Part shown: piece by piece, positions 27,986 through 36,695 of the stretch
Numbering within the stretch: position 1 is the first letter of the stretch
Layout of the letters: each line of letters opens with the position of its first letter
Assembly: GCA_016705955.1 (NCBI GenBank)
Contig: JADJKO010000004.1
Location: 248,001 to 312,000, forward strand
Direction: 5' to 3'
Source: Flavobacteriales bacterium
GTDB taxonomy: Bacteria > Bacteroidota > Bacteroidia > Flavobacteriales_F > PHOS-HE28
DNA: 64,000 nt
Made by a program: the position numbers and the translations under genes
The notes under the pieces: model-generated
The model's database searches: none
What the model was told of the DNA's origin: nothing
What the model saw: only the letters and a program-made list of their open reading frames with translations

Positions 27986-28018
27986 GAAGCCCCACCATTC
28001 CGGCGGGGCTTCCCTTTT
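27986..28018 (+). terminator. Rho-independent terminator of the beta-helix operon
   Basis: GAAGCCCC ... GGGGCTTC stem (11 bp with one mismatch, loop ATTC), followed by CCTTTTCC. It begins 2 bp past the stop of the 500-residue gene. Confidence 0.85.
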
Positions 28019-28033
28019 CCTTTAAGTTCCACC

Positions 28034-28306
28034 TCAAGCCGTCACGCTATTCATCTTGTCCAGCACTTCCATCACCTCCTTCACGGCCTTGGCGCTGGCG
28101 TTCAACAGTTCCATCTCGTCGGCGTTCAACTTCAATTCGATGATGCGCTCCACGCCTTTGCGGCCGAGCACCACGGGCGCGCCGAGGTAGACGTCCTTCA
28201 GGCCGTACTCGCCTTGCAACCACACGCAGCACGGGAAGATGCGCTTCTGGTCGCGCAGGATGGCCTCTACCATTTGCGCGGCAGCGGTGCCGGGTGCATA
28301 CCACGC
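28034..28306 (-). pseudogene. Truncated duplicate of the mdh 3' end
   Basis: 273 bp that align without gaps to the last 273 bp of mdh (29706-29978). Both encode the same C-terminal protein, from AWYAPGTAAAQMVEAILRDQ through to NSVTA and stop. I count about nine base differences, all synonymous. The homology stops abruptly at 28306/28307, where the dispersed element begins. It lacks the NAD-binding and catalytic parts, so it cannot be an active dehydrogenase. It is in the same orientation as mdh, with the baeRF-like gene between the two. Confidence 0.9.
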
Positions 28307-28307
28307 C

Positions 28308-28410
28308 GAAGCTCATCGCCACACCTGATGAATGACCACGAACACCACGTCTGCTTCGCGCCGCAAGGTCCGCTCCTTTTCCACGCGCACGTGCCACACT
28401 CGGAGCGAGA
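28308..28410 (-). repeat. Dispersed element copy 2, joined to the mdh fragment
   Basis: Partner of 21717-21819. The minus strand reads ...SLRVWHVRVEKERTLRREAD then VVFVVIHQVWR and a stop at 28313-28315. The open stretch extends upstream to about 28500 (VTRPSTSVGVHRGASRYPTP), where only this copy is available to compare. It adjoins the truncated mdh fragment directly. Confidence 0.7.
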
Positions 28411-28498
28411 GCAACTGCGGAGGGGTGGGGTAGCGGCTCGCGCCGCGATGGACACCTACAGAGGTCGAAGGACGAGTCACCCCACAGCGGTCCGAGAG

Positions 28499-28506
28499 TA
28501 CCTTTG
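28499..28506 (+). promoter_or_regulatory. Putative -7 element for the baeRF-like gene
   Basis: TACCTTTG is a full match to TAnnTTTG, 48 bp before the ATG at 28555. No clear -33 TTTG is seen. It lies just outside the aligned part of dispersed element copy 2. Confidence 0.5.
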
Positions 28507-28554
28507 CGCACAGCAGGAAGCCCCTGCACTTACCAGTAAGTCAACCACACGATC

Positions 28555-29628
28555 ATGGAATTGAAGAAGACATTGAAGAGCCTGAAGCTGATCCAGAAAG
28601 AGCCTTGCGTGAGCATTCTGCTGAGCACCCACCGCACCCACCCGGACAACGCGCAGGACCCGATCAACCTGAAGAACCTCATCACGCAGGCCGAGGAACG
28701 CATGCTTACCGAATACGACAAGCGGCATGTCTGGCCTGTCATGGAGCGCATCAACGCGGCCGCGGAAGGCATCGACCACAACAAGAATCTGGACGGGCTG
28801 GCGCTCTTCGCGAACCCGGACATGGCCGAGGTGGTGCAGCTGCCGGTCTCCATTACGAACCGTGTGATCCTGGACCGCAACTTCGCAACGCGTGACCTGA
28901 TGCGGGCCCTGCAGAGCAGCGCCCACTATTACATCCTTACCGTTAGCGGCAACCAAAGCCGCCTGATCGAGGGCTACCGCAACGCGGTGGTCGAGGAGCT
29001 CGGCGCGAAGCACGGATTCCCGATCGAGAACCGCTTTTACAATACGCACGCCGATCAACGCGCCCAAGCCGGTGTGGAATCGAACCTGCTCCGCGAATTC
29101 CTGAACCGCCTGGATAAGTTGGTGCAGGAGATCCATGCGGAAGAGCCCCTACCCGTGATCCTATCCGGCGACGACCGCACCGTGAACCATTTTTTGGAAG
29201 TGGCCGATCGCAAAGAGATGTACATCGGCCGCATCACCGGCAGCCCCGATGCATGCAAGGCCCATGAACTGACCCAGAAGGCCTTTGCGGAGATCGAACG
29301 CATGCGCAACGAGCGCCAACTTTCGGCCTTGGAGGACATCCACAGATCCCAAGGAGCGGGCAAGTTGCTGGTCGATGTGGGCGATATTTACCGTGCCGCT
29401 CAGGAAGGCCGTGCCGATACCTTGTACGTGGAGACCGGGTACTACCAGCCTGTCTTGATCATCGACAACATCGTTACGCTGAAGGACGACCACAGCGCGC
29501 CCGGCGTGCTGGACGACATCATCGACGAGATCGCCGAAGTCACCATGAAATTCGGGGGCCATGTGGTGTTCCTCCCTGAAGGCAGCCTGAAGGAGTACCG
29601 CAAGGTGTGCCTCGCCACCCGTTTCTGA
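28555..29628 (+). CDS. baeRF-family (eRF1-like) protein, putative ribosome hibernation factor of the Balon type
   Basis: 357 residues, cytosolic. The start MELKKTLKSLKLIQKEPCVS, then ILLSTHRTHPDNAQDPINLK, is typical of bacterial proteins related to archaeal/eukaryotic release factor eRF1 (baeRF). In that group, Balon binds the ribosomal A site in cold or starved cells. The middle domain (YYILTVSGNQSRLIEGYRNA) and a C-terminal L7Ae-like part (GKLLVDVGDIYRAAQEGRAD, LDDIIDEIAEVTMKFGGHVV) support the three-domain eRF1 layout. No GGQ motif of true release factors is present. Family membership is fairly secure; a hibernation role is inferred. It converges with mdh on a shared terminator. Confidence 0.75.
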   Translation: MELKKTLKSLKLIQKEPCVSILLSTHRTHPDNAQDPINLKNLITQAEERMLTEYDKRHVWPVMERINAAAEGIDHNKNLDGLALFANPDMAEVVQLPVSITNRVILDRNFATRDLMRALQSSAHYYILTVSGNQSRLIEGYRNAVVEELGAKHGFPIENRFYNTHADQRAQAGVESNLLREFLNRLDKLVQEIHAEEPLPVILSGDDRTVNHFLEVADRKEMYIGRITGSPDACKAHELTQKAFAEIERMRNERQLSALEDIHRSQGAGKLLVDVGDIYRAAQEGRADTLYVETGYYQPVLIIDNIVTLKDDHSAPGVLDDIIDEIAEVTMKFGGHVVFLPEGSLKEYRKVCLATRF

Positions 29629-29649
29629 ACCTTCAAACCCCACATGGAA

Positions 29650-29683
29650 AAGGGGCCATCCCGCGACTGCGGGATGGCCCCTT
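29650..29683. terminator. Bidirectional terminator between the baeRF-like gene and mdh
   Basis: Perfect 15-bp stem AAGGGGCCATCCCGC / GCGGGATGGCCCCTT with a four-base loop GACT. It is flanked by A and T runs usable from either side, and lies between the two convergent genes. Confidence 0.85.
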
Positions 29684-29705
29684 ACCACTTCATTCACGTT
29701 CCTAC

Positions 29706-30647
29706 TCAGGCCGTCACGCTGTTCATCTTGTCCAGCACTTCCATCACTTCCTTCACGGCCTTGGCGCTGGCGTTCAACAGTTCCATCTCGTCGGCGTTCA
29801 GCTTCAGTTCGATGATGCGCTCCACGCCTTTGCGGCCGAGCACCACGGGGGCACCGAGGTAGACGTCCTTCAGGCCGTACTCGCCCTGCAACCACACGCA
29901 GCACGGGAAGATCCGCTTCTGGTCGCGCAGGATGGCCTCTACCATTTGCGCGGCAGCGGTGCCGGGTGCATACCACGCGGAGGTACCGAGCAGGTTCACC
30001 AATTCGCCCCCACCCTTCTTCGTGCGCTCCACGATGGCCTCCAGCTTGTCGGCCGCAATGAGTTCCGTGACGGGGATGCCGCCCACGGTGGTGTAACGCG
30101 GCAGCGGTACCATGGTGTCGCCGTGGCCGCCCATGAGCACCGCTTGGATGTCCTTCGGGCTCACGTTGAGTTCCGTGGCGAGGAAGGCGCGGTAGCGCGC
30201 GGTATCCAGGATGCCCGCCATACCGAACACGCGGTTCGCAGGCAACTTGCTGGAGAGGTAGGCGCAATAGGTCATTACATCCAGCGGGTTGCTCACCACG
30301 ATGATGATGGCGTCCGGGCTGTGCTTCACGATGTTCTCGGTCACACTCTTCACAATGCCCGCGTTCGTGGCAATGAGGTCGTCGCGGCTCATGCCCGGCT
30401 TGCGGGGCAGCCCGCTGGTGATCACCACCACATCGCTGCCTGCGGTCTTGGAGTAGTCGTTGGTGGAACCGGTGATCCGGGAATCGAACAAATTGATCGG
30501 GGCCGTCTGCCAGATGTCCAGGGCCTTGCCTTCGGCGAAGCCTTCCTTGATATCGAGCAAGACCACTTCATTGGCGAGTTCCCAACGGGCTACGGCATCG
30601 GCGCAGGTCGCGCCCACGTTACCGGCCCCTACCACTGTGACTTTCAT
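29706..30647 (-). CDS. mdh: Malate dehydrogenase
   Basis: Interconverts malate and oxaloacetate with NAD (TCA cycle). 313 residues, of the LDH-like MDH type. The NAD-binding motif VVGAGNVGA lies at the N-terminus, DIKEG is the acidic end of strand 2, and SGLPRKPGMSRDDL carries the active-site loop arginine. SNPLDVMTY, GMAGILDTARYR and the catalytic histidine in MGGHGDTMVPL follow. The start at 30647 (MKVTVVGAGNVG) is unambiguous. A 273-bp copy of its 3' end lies 1.4 kb further on in the same orientation (28034-28306). Confidence 0.97.
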   Translation of the reverse strand: MKVTVVGAGNVGATCADAVARWELANEVVLLDIKEGFAEGKALDIWQTAPINLFDSRITGSTNDYSKTAGSDVVVITSGLPRKPGMSRDDLIATNAGIVKSVTENIVKHSPDAIIIVVSNPLDVMTYCAYLSSKLPANRVFGMAGILDTARYRAFLATELNVSPKDIQAVLMGGHGDTMVPLPRYTTVGGIPVTELIAADKLEAIVERTKKGGGELVNLLGTSAWYAPGTAAAQMVEAILRDQKRIFPCCVWLQGEYGLKDVYLGAPVVLGRKGVERIIELKLNADEMELLNASAKAVKEVMEVLDKMNSVTA

Positions 30648-30806
30648 ACGGATACGGGTGTTTTTTGGAATGGATCAGCGCTCAGTTGGAGCGTTCGGCG
30701 GCGAAAGTAAGGCATCGTTCCGGGCGTCCTGAACGGGGGCTTCTTGGAAACTCTCCACCCTCGGAGGCATCCTTTCCGGGATCGGGTCGTCTAGGCCCCA
30801 GAGCGT

Positions 30807-31484
30807 ATGGCTATCTTGCCCACACCAACCCGCACACCTGTGGCTTCCCCTTCCGTCCCGGAACGGACCTCTCCCCGGCTCATCCTTTCGTGGGTGAATA
30901 CGGAAGGCCCTGCCCCGGACCATAGTGTGTTGGTAGACGGTTGCCAGAACGGCGAGCGTAAGGCACAGCAACGGGTGTATGAATTATTCTACGGCAAGAT
31001 GATGGCCGTGTGCATGCGGTACACCAAGAACACCGACCAAGCGAAGGACATCCTGCAGGACGGGTTCATCAAGGTCTTCAAGAGTGTCGGCGCCTTCAAC
31101 CGGGAAGGTTCATTCGAGGGCTGGATCCGCCGGATCGTCGTGAACACCGCCATCGATCACTTCCGCCGCAGCAAGAACGCCTACCTCTTGTTGGGCGAGG
31201 AGCGCAGCATCGAGGACTTCGGCGACATGGATGCCGAGGACAACATCGCCGAGGAGGAGGAGGAGGGGGACGTGTGGGACCTGAAGCCCGCGGATGTGAT
31301 CAATGCCATGCAGAAGTTGACCCCGGCCTACCGGACGGTCTTCAACCTATACGTATTCGAGGAAATGACCCACAAGGAGATCGCGGATGCCCTGGGGATC
31401 AACATCGGCACGAGCAAGAGCAACCTTGCCAAGGCCAAGAACAACTTGAAGAAGCTCCTGCGCAAGGAGCATAAGATCAACTAA
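30807..31484 (+). CDS. RNA polymerase sigma factor, ECF type
   Basis: Two-domain sigma-70 family regulator. Region 2: AQQRVYELFYGKMMAVCMRY, DILQDGFIKVFKSVGAFNRE and WIRRIVVNTAIDHFRR. A very acidic linker (EDNIAEEEEEGD) is followed by region 4: LTPAYRTVFNLYVFEEMTHK and EIADALGINIGTSKSNLAKA, with the recognition helix. Up to about 225 residues from the ATG at 30807; the first 35 or so are Pro/Ser-rich and poorly conserved, so translation may begin later, for example near the VNTEG GTG. Its stop codon overlaps the ATG of the next gene (TAATG), the usual arrangement of a sigma factor with its membrane partner. Confidence 0.9.
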   Translation: MAILPTPTRTPVASPSVPERTSPRLILSWVNTEGPAPDHSVLVDGCQNGERKAQQRVYELFYGKMMAVCMRYTKNTDQAKDILQDGFIKVFKSVGAFNREGSFEGWIRRIVVNTAIDHFRRSKNAYLLLGEERSIEDFGDMDAEDNIAEEEEEGDVWDLKPADVINAMQKLTPAYRTVFNLYVFEEMTHKEIADALGINIGTSKSNLAKAKNNLKKLLRKEHKIN

Positions 31485-32722
31485 TGGCACACGAGATGAA
31501 CGGAGCGGATGCCTTTGAGCGAGCGGTGAAGAACTCCATGGAGTCCTACGAGCTGCCCTTCAATTCTGCCGATTGGAACCAATTGGAGCGTGAACTGGGC
31601 AGCACGTCCGGCACCACGCGCAACAGCACGGCCGCATTGATAGCGTTGCTATTCGGCGGTTCCTTGGCACTCTTCACCACGGTCTACCTGATGGTGAACC
31701 AGGAGCCCTTGGTCGGCAACGGGAATGGAGCCAGCATTGCTGCGCTCGTAGAGCCCACCCCGGACGAGGTGACCAACGACCAGTCGGATCCACAGGACGC
31801 GGATATGCAGGATGTGCCGACGAACACCTCCTCTGCCGAGCGGACCATCCGGACCGCGATCGTTACCGCACACCGTAACGGTAGTGAAGCGTTCACGAAC
31901 CGATCCGGCAACGACCCGACACCGAAAGTGACCGGTGCGATCGTGCCAGCGAATACCGCGATCGCCATCCGCTCCAGCATCACCGAGGGCTGTCCGGGTT
32001 CGGTAGTGGAGTTCAATGTGGTGAATGCCCCGGACTCCAAGGATGTGCTTTGGAACTTCGGTGATGGCAATTTCTCCACCGCCAAGAACCCGAGCCACGT
32101 CTTCGCGAAACCCGGTCGTTTCGAGGTGGTGCTTTCGCACTCCTCCTTCCTGGACAAGCCGGTCTCCGGGGTGATCGTGATCCACGAATTGCCGGATGCG
32201 ACCTTCAACCCGATGCCGCAGACGTATGCGAACACGATCCCGCACATCCACTTCGAGAACCAGAGCTTGGGAGGTTCGTCCTACGTGTGGGATTTCGGCG
32301 ATGGCTCCACCAGCACCATTCGCTATCCGAACCATGTGTACAAGCAAGCGGGCACCTACAGCGTATCGCTGTTGGTGACCAATCCTGTGGGTTGCACCGA
32401 CCGTACCGAGCGTACGGTACGGGTGGAGGAGGACTACAACCTGCTGGCCGCAAAGACCTTCTCGCCGAACAGTGATGGCGTGGAGGACAACTTCATCCCG
32501 GAGGCGTTGAAGACCCTTGATCTGCGTTTCCGCATGACGGTGCATAACCCGGTCACCGGCCAATTGATCTTCGAGACCACCGATGCCAAGCGGCCCTGGA
32601 ACGGACGCGTGGGCGGACGAGGCGAGGCCTGTGCGGATGGCAACTACGTGTGGATGGTGGAGATGAAGGATGGCGAGAAAGTGGGCGGCACTTACACTGG
32701 GACCATCAGTTTGGTGCGCTGA
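31484..32722 (+). CDS. Anti-sigma-like membrane protein with two PKD domains and a CHU_C-type C-terminus
   Basis: 412 residues. No signal peptide. The N-terminal 50 residues are cytoplasmic-like (FERAVKNSMESYELPFNSAD WNQLEREL), a pattern seen in Bacteroidota proteins encoded beside ECF sigma factors. One membrane helix (ALIALLFGGSLALFTTVYLM) and a Thr/Asp-rich linker follow, then two PKD domains (VLWNFGDGNFSTAKNPSHVF and YVWDFGDGSTSTIRYPNHVY). The C-terminus KTFSPNSDGVEDNFIPEALK... resembles the gliding-motility type B sorting domain. It is coupled to the sigma gene by a TAATG overlap. An anti-sigma role is inferred from position and topology; no known anti-sigma fold is recognised. A terminator follows 25 bp after the stop. 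Confidence 0.8.
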   Translation: MAHEMNGADAFERAVKNSMESYELPFNSADWNQLERELGSTSGTTRNSTAALIALLFGGSLALFTTVYLMVNQEPLVGNGNGASIAALVEPTPDEVTNDQSDPQDADMQDVPTNTSSAERTIRTAIVTAHRNGSEAFTNRSGNDPTPKVTGAIVPANTAIAIRSSITEGCPGSVVEFNVVNAPDSKDVLWNFGDGNFSTAKNPSHVFAKPGRFEVVLSHSSFLDKPVSGVIVIHELPDATFNPMPQTYANTIPHIHFENQSLGGSSYVWDFGDGSTSTIRYPNHVYKQAGTYSVSLLVTNPVGCTDRTERTVRVEEDYNLLAAKTFSPNSDGVEDNFIPEALKTLDLRFRMTVHNPVTGQLIFETTDAKRPWNGRVGGRGEACADGNYVWMVEMKDGEKVGGTYTGTISLVR

Positions 32723-32747
32723 CCGGTGGTTGAGAACGGATCATCAT

Positions 32748-32781
32748 GGACCCGGCCCGGAAAGGCCGGGTCCGTATTTTT
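32748..32781 (+). terminator. Rho-independent terminator of the sigma/anti-sigma operon
   Basis: GGACCCGGCC / GGCCGGGTCC stem with a six-base loop, followed by GTATTTTT. It separates the regulator pair from the adhesin block. It also overlaps the farthest upstream ATG of the next open frame (32746), ruling that start out. Confidence 0.9.
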
Positions 32782-32883
32782 GGGGCTGGGCAACCCATCT
32801 CGGCAATAGCCCATCATAAGCACAGACCTTGCACCCTTACCATGACCGCTCACTACCGGGCTTCTGACGATATCGAACAAGCC

Positions 32884-35800
32884 ATGCTGTTCCCCACGTT
32901 CCGCAAAGTCCTGCTTTCCGCCGCTTCCTTCTTGCTGATCCTGTCCGTGCATGCGCAACAATTCAGCATCACGGCAGGGAGCATCTCCACCTGTGTGGGC
33001 GTTCTGGAGGATAGCGGCGGGCCGAACGGGCAATACGGGAACACCGAGAATTTCACGGTGGTCATTTGCCCGGACAACCCGGGTGATGGCATCTCCTTGA
33101 ATTGGGCGGTATTCACCCTGAGCACTGCCGGGCCTAATGGCACGGCGGACCATATCAGCATCTGGGATGGGGACAACACCGGTGCTACGTTCCTGGGCAG
33201 CTACTCCGGAACCAGCTTACAGGGATTGATCGTTTCCGCCACCACCTTCAACCCCACGGGTTGCCTTACGGTGCAATTCGTCTCGAATGGAGTCGGAACA
33301 GGGGACTTCGCCGCCTCGATCACCTGCTTCACCCCCTGCGAGCGACCGACTGCTGTGGCCTCCATGACGGAGGCATCGCCGGCATTGATCTGCATGGATG
33401 AGGTGGTTGATTTCGATGGCACGGCATCCTATGCAGCCGCTGGCTTCAACATCGTTAATTACGAATGGGTGTTCGACGATGGTACCACCTCCAACGGACC
33501 ACTTGCCTCCCACTCCTTCTCCGTTCCTGGTGAGTACATCGTCCAGTTGAACTTGTTGGATGACAATGACTGCGTGAACTCCAATGTGGTGGACCTGCAG
33601 ATCCTGGTGAGCACCGTACCGAGTTTCGCGGGGACCATGGAAAGTGTGGAGACCTGCCTGGGTGCTATGGTGGATCTCTTCGCGGTGGTAACGCCGGTCA
33701 CTTGGACAGGTATCCCGGAGGCGAATTTCGGTGATGGTGTTTATCTACCTGATGACGTCGGTACACCATTCACCAGCGAGATCGACTTCACCCAGTTCAA
33801 TCCCGGACAGACGCTTACCAACGCGAACGACCTCCAGTCCATCTGCGTGAGCATGGAGCATAGCTTCTGTGGTGATCTCGTGCTCTCCGTGACCTGCCCG
33901 AACGGGCAAGTGATCCTCTTGCACCAGCAAGGTGGCGGCGGCACCTACATCGGCGGGGCGAATGATGGGGACAGTAATGCAAACCCGATCCCGGGCGATT
34001 GCTGGCAATACTGCTGGTCCCCCACTGCTACGCTGGGCACATTCGCGGATTGCGCCGCGTTCGGCCCGACGCCGAATGTGATGCAAGGCGGAAGCCCATC
34101 GAATAATGCGTTGATCCCCGGCACCTATACACCGGTACAACCATGGACCAATCTCCAGAACTGTCCGCTCAACGGGACGTGGACCTTCACGTCGTTGGAT
34201 CTCTGGGGAGCGGATAACGGCTTCCTCTGTAGTTGGGAGTTGAACTTCAACCCGGCCATCATCCCGGCCGTTACGCAGTTCACGCCGATCCTGGGTACAA
34301 GCACATTGGATTCGGCCTATTGGACCGGCCCGTACCTGACCTTGGATCCGAACAACCCCATGGTCGCCTCCGCAACACCAACCACTTCGGGCACCTTCAA
34401 CTACTCCTTCTTCGTCACGGACAATTTCGGGTGTACCTATGACACTACGGTCACGGTGGAGATCGCTCCCCAGATGGAGATCGATGCCGGACCGGACATC
34501 ATCCTGTGCAACACGCCCGAGCCCATGGCCGGTGTGGTGGTGGCCAATGGACCGCCCACCAATTGCGTATGGAACCTGGTGCTTGACGAGACCTTCGGCG
34601 ATAGCTGGAATGGCGGGGCGAACCTGAACGTGACGATCAATGGGGTATCCAACATCTACACGGTTCCTTCGGGAACGAACCAAGTGATCGTACCGCTCAA
34701 CGTGAGTACGGGGGCCACCATATCACTGTTCTACACGGCGGGATCCGCTTGGAACAACGAGAACTCCTTCACCCTATTCGATGACCTCGGCGCCATGGTC
34801 TACGATTCCCCGCAAGGGCCAGCGACCGGTATGTCCTGGGCTGGCGTGATCAGTTGCGGCGGTGGTACTTCCCCAACGGCATGGCAGTGGTCACCAGCAG
34901 GCGGCTTGGTCGATCCAACGGACCCGACGACCGACGTGTTCGTGACCCAATCCACGTTGTACTTCCTCACGGCTTATCCCGTCGGTTCGCCGGAATGCGC
35001 CGTCACGGACAGTGTGACCGTGAGCCCTGATCCCTCGATCGATGCGGGATCGAATTACGCGATGACCATTTGTGCCAGCGATCCGGTCTTCTTCATGACC
35101 GACTCGTTGGACGGAACTCCCGATGCGGGAGGTGTGTGGACGAACACGGCGGGTGTGGTGTTCCCGAACCAGTTCGACCCCAGCACAGGGGTCGCCGATG
35201 TGTACACCTATACCGTAACGAGCGCTGCAGGTTGCCAAGCCACGGCCCAATTGGATATCACCATTATCCCTGCGGATGACCCGGCGTGCTGTGGTATTAC
35301 CGACGCGGGTCCTTCTTCGACCTCGTGCAACCTCTCCAATCCGCTGAGCGCAACCCCGGGCAACACCGGTGTGGGCATTTGGACGGGTCCTGCGGGAGCG
35401 GTGTTCGCGAATGCCAATGATCCGGTGACCTCGGTGACCGTACAACCCGGCATGGGCGGCACACACATGTTCTATTGGACCGAGGACGATGGTGCATTCT
35501 GCTATCTCATTGATAGCGTTCAACTCACGTTCACGGACACCATCATCGTCGCCTTCAACACAACCGATGCGATCTGCCACAGCTATTGTAACGGAACGGC
35601 AAGTGCTACCGTGACCGGTGGAAATGCTGCGGTGGCCTTCGATTTCGATTGGTCGTCCGGCACACACGGGCTGGGCATCGACGCGATCAGTGGACTTTGC
35701 GCCGATGACTACACCATGACCGTTACGGATGACAATGGCTGCTTCGGGATGAACACGTTCACGATCGCCGAACCCGTCTTGTTGGAGATCGATAGTCTGG

Positions 35801-36546
35801 CCACACAACCGGTCACTTGTTCCGGGGATTGCGACGGACAGGTGGAGATCTACGACGGTGAGGCCGTGGAATACAGTTTCGATGACGGCGCCACATGGGT
35901 CGCCGCCAACACCCTGCCCGATGTCTGCGAAGCGATCTACCCGATCCGGATCCGCGATGCGGCCGGATGTATCGGAAGCGGTTCCATCACCGTGATCGGA
36001 CCACCGCCCGTGGTTCCTGACTTCACGTGGAATCCGATCCCCGCCAATGTGGATGACCCGCGGATCTGGTTCAGCAACCTCAGCACCGGTGCGCAGACCT
36101 ATTGGTGGAACATCGCCGGCCTTACCACGAGCATCGAGGAAACCCCCTACTTCCGTTTCTCGGAGCGCGAGCCGGGATCCTATGAAGTGTGCCTCGCCGC
36201 CTTCAACTACAACATGTGTACGGACACGATCTGCAAGACCGTGATCATTGACGATGTGCTCTTCGTGTACGTGCCGAACTCCTTCACCCCGGATGGCGAC
36301 GACCTGAATGAGCTCTGGGGGATGAGTACGAACATCGATGTGATCACCTCCTTCGAGTTGCGGGTGTTCGATCGTTGGGGCCAGGTCATCTTCGAGACCG
36401 AGGACCCTTATGAATTCTGGAACGGTGCCATGAACAATAGCGGTGACATCCTGAAGACCGATGTGTATGTCTATCGGATCGCCTACGAGATCCGCAGCAC
36501 CGAAGTGAAGAAGGAGCTCATGGGCCATGTGACCCTGATCAAGTAG
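32884..36546 (+). CDS. Secreted multidomain adhesin 1, T9SS type B sorting domain
   Basis: 1220 residues. Signal peptide MLFPTFRKVLLSAASFLLIL from the ATG at 32884; the ATG at 32842 is a possible longer start. In order: a CUB-like domain (ICPDNPGDGISLNW, HISIWDGDN), a PKD domain (NYEWVFDDGTTSNGP), a P-domain-like module (ICVSMEHSFCGDLVLSVTCP) and a second PKD-like unit. A CUB-like unit (DETFGDSWNGGANLNVTING), Cys-rich Ig-like modules and two SprB-like repeats (DAICHSYCNGTASATVTGGN) follow, then another PKD. The C-terminal type B domain has VYVPNSFTPDGDDLNELW and ELRVFDRWGQVIFE. It is first of four paralogous secreted proteins downstream of the sigma operon. Binding target unknown. Confidence 0.88.
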   Translation: MLFPTFRKVLLSAASFLLILSVHAQQFSITAGSISTCVGVLEDSGGPNGQYGNTENFTVVICPDNPGDGISLNWAVFTLSTAGPNGTADHISIWDGDNTGATFLGSYSGTSLQGLIVSATTFNPTGCLTVQFVSNGVGTGDFAASITCFTPCERPTAVASMTEASPALICMDEVVDFDGTASYAAAGFNIVNYEWVFDDGTTSNGPLASHSFSVPGEYIVQLNLLDDNDCVNSNVVDLQILVSTVPSFAGTMESVETCLGAMVDLFAVVTPVTWTGIPEANFGDGVYLPDDVGTPFTSEIDFTQFNPGQTLTNANDLQSICVSMEHSFCGDLVLSVTCPNGQVILLHQQGGGGTYIGGANDGDSNANPIPGDCWQYCWSPTATLGTFADCAAFGPTPNVMQGGSPSNNALIPGTYTPVQPWTNLQNCPLNGTWTFTSLDLWGADNGFLCSWELNFNPAIIPAVTQFTPILGTSTLDSAYWTGPYLTLDPNNPMVASATPTTSGTFNYSFFVTDNFGCTYDTTVTVEIAPQMEIDAGPDIILCNTPEPMAGVVVANGPPTNCVWNLVLDETFGDSWNGGANLNVTINGVSNIYTVPSGTNQVIVPLNVSTGATISLFYTAGSAWNNENSFTLFDDLGAMVYDSPQGPATGMSWAGVISCGGGTSPTAWQWSPAGGLVDPTDPTTDVFVTQSTLYFLTAYPVGSPECAVTDSVTVSPDPSIDAGSNYAMTICASDPVFFMTDSLDGTPDAGGVWTNTAGVVFPNQFDPSTGVADVYTYTVTSAAGCQATAQLDITIIPADDPACCGITDAGPSSTSCNLSNPLSATPGNTGVGIWTGPAGAVFANANDPVTSVTVQPGMGGTHMFYWTEDDGAFCYLIDSVQLTFTDTIIVAFNTTDAICHSYCNGTASATVTGGNAAVAFDFDWSSGTHGLGIDAISGLCADDYTMTVTDDNGCFGMNTFTIAEPVLLEIDSLATQPVTCSGDCDGQVEIYDGEAVEYSFDDGATWVAANTLPDVCEAIYPIRIRDAAGCIGSGSITVIGPPPVVPDFTWNPIPANVDDPRIWFSNLSTGAQTYWWNIAGLTTSIEETPYFRFSEREPGSYEVCLAAFNYNMCTDTICKTVIIDDVLFVYVPNSFTPDGDDLNELWGMSTNIDVITSFELRVFDRWGQVIFETEDPYEFWNGAMNNSGDILKTDVYVYRIAYEIRSTEVKKELMGHVTLIK

Positions 36547-36560
36547 CTCCCCCACCTGAA

Positions 36561-36602
36561 CCAAAGCGGAACGGCGACCTTTTGGTCGCCGTTCCGCTTT
36601 GG
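36561..36602 (+). terminator. Strong hairpin terminator after adhesin 1
   Basis: Perfect 19-bp stem (CCAAAGCGGAACGGCGACC and its complement) around TTTT, 15 bp past the stop. A further TGAACCAAAG/CTTTGGTTCA pair extends it. It makes adhesin 2 a separate transcription unit. Confidence 0.88.
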
Positions 36603-36695
36603 GGCCTTTGGTTCAGCAGTCCAAGACACCGGAAAGCAAGTGGCCCACGTCTAGGGTCAAGATCCCCGATCTTGCGACCGTTCCATCGGGCCTCC

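Noticed and set aside
28214..28564. 116-codon plus-strand frame over the mdh fragment and dispersed element
   Set aside because: Antisense to recognisable mdh and element coding; no protein-like features of its own.
32746..32883. Earlier start for adhesin 1 at 32746
   Set aside because: That ATG is inside the terminator hairpin of the upstream operon; the signal peptide begins at 32884.
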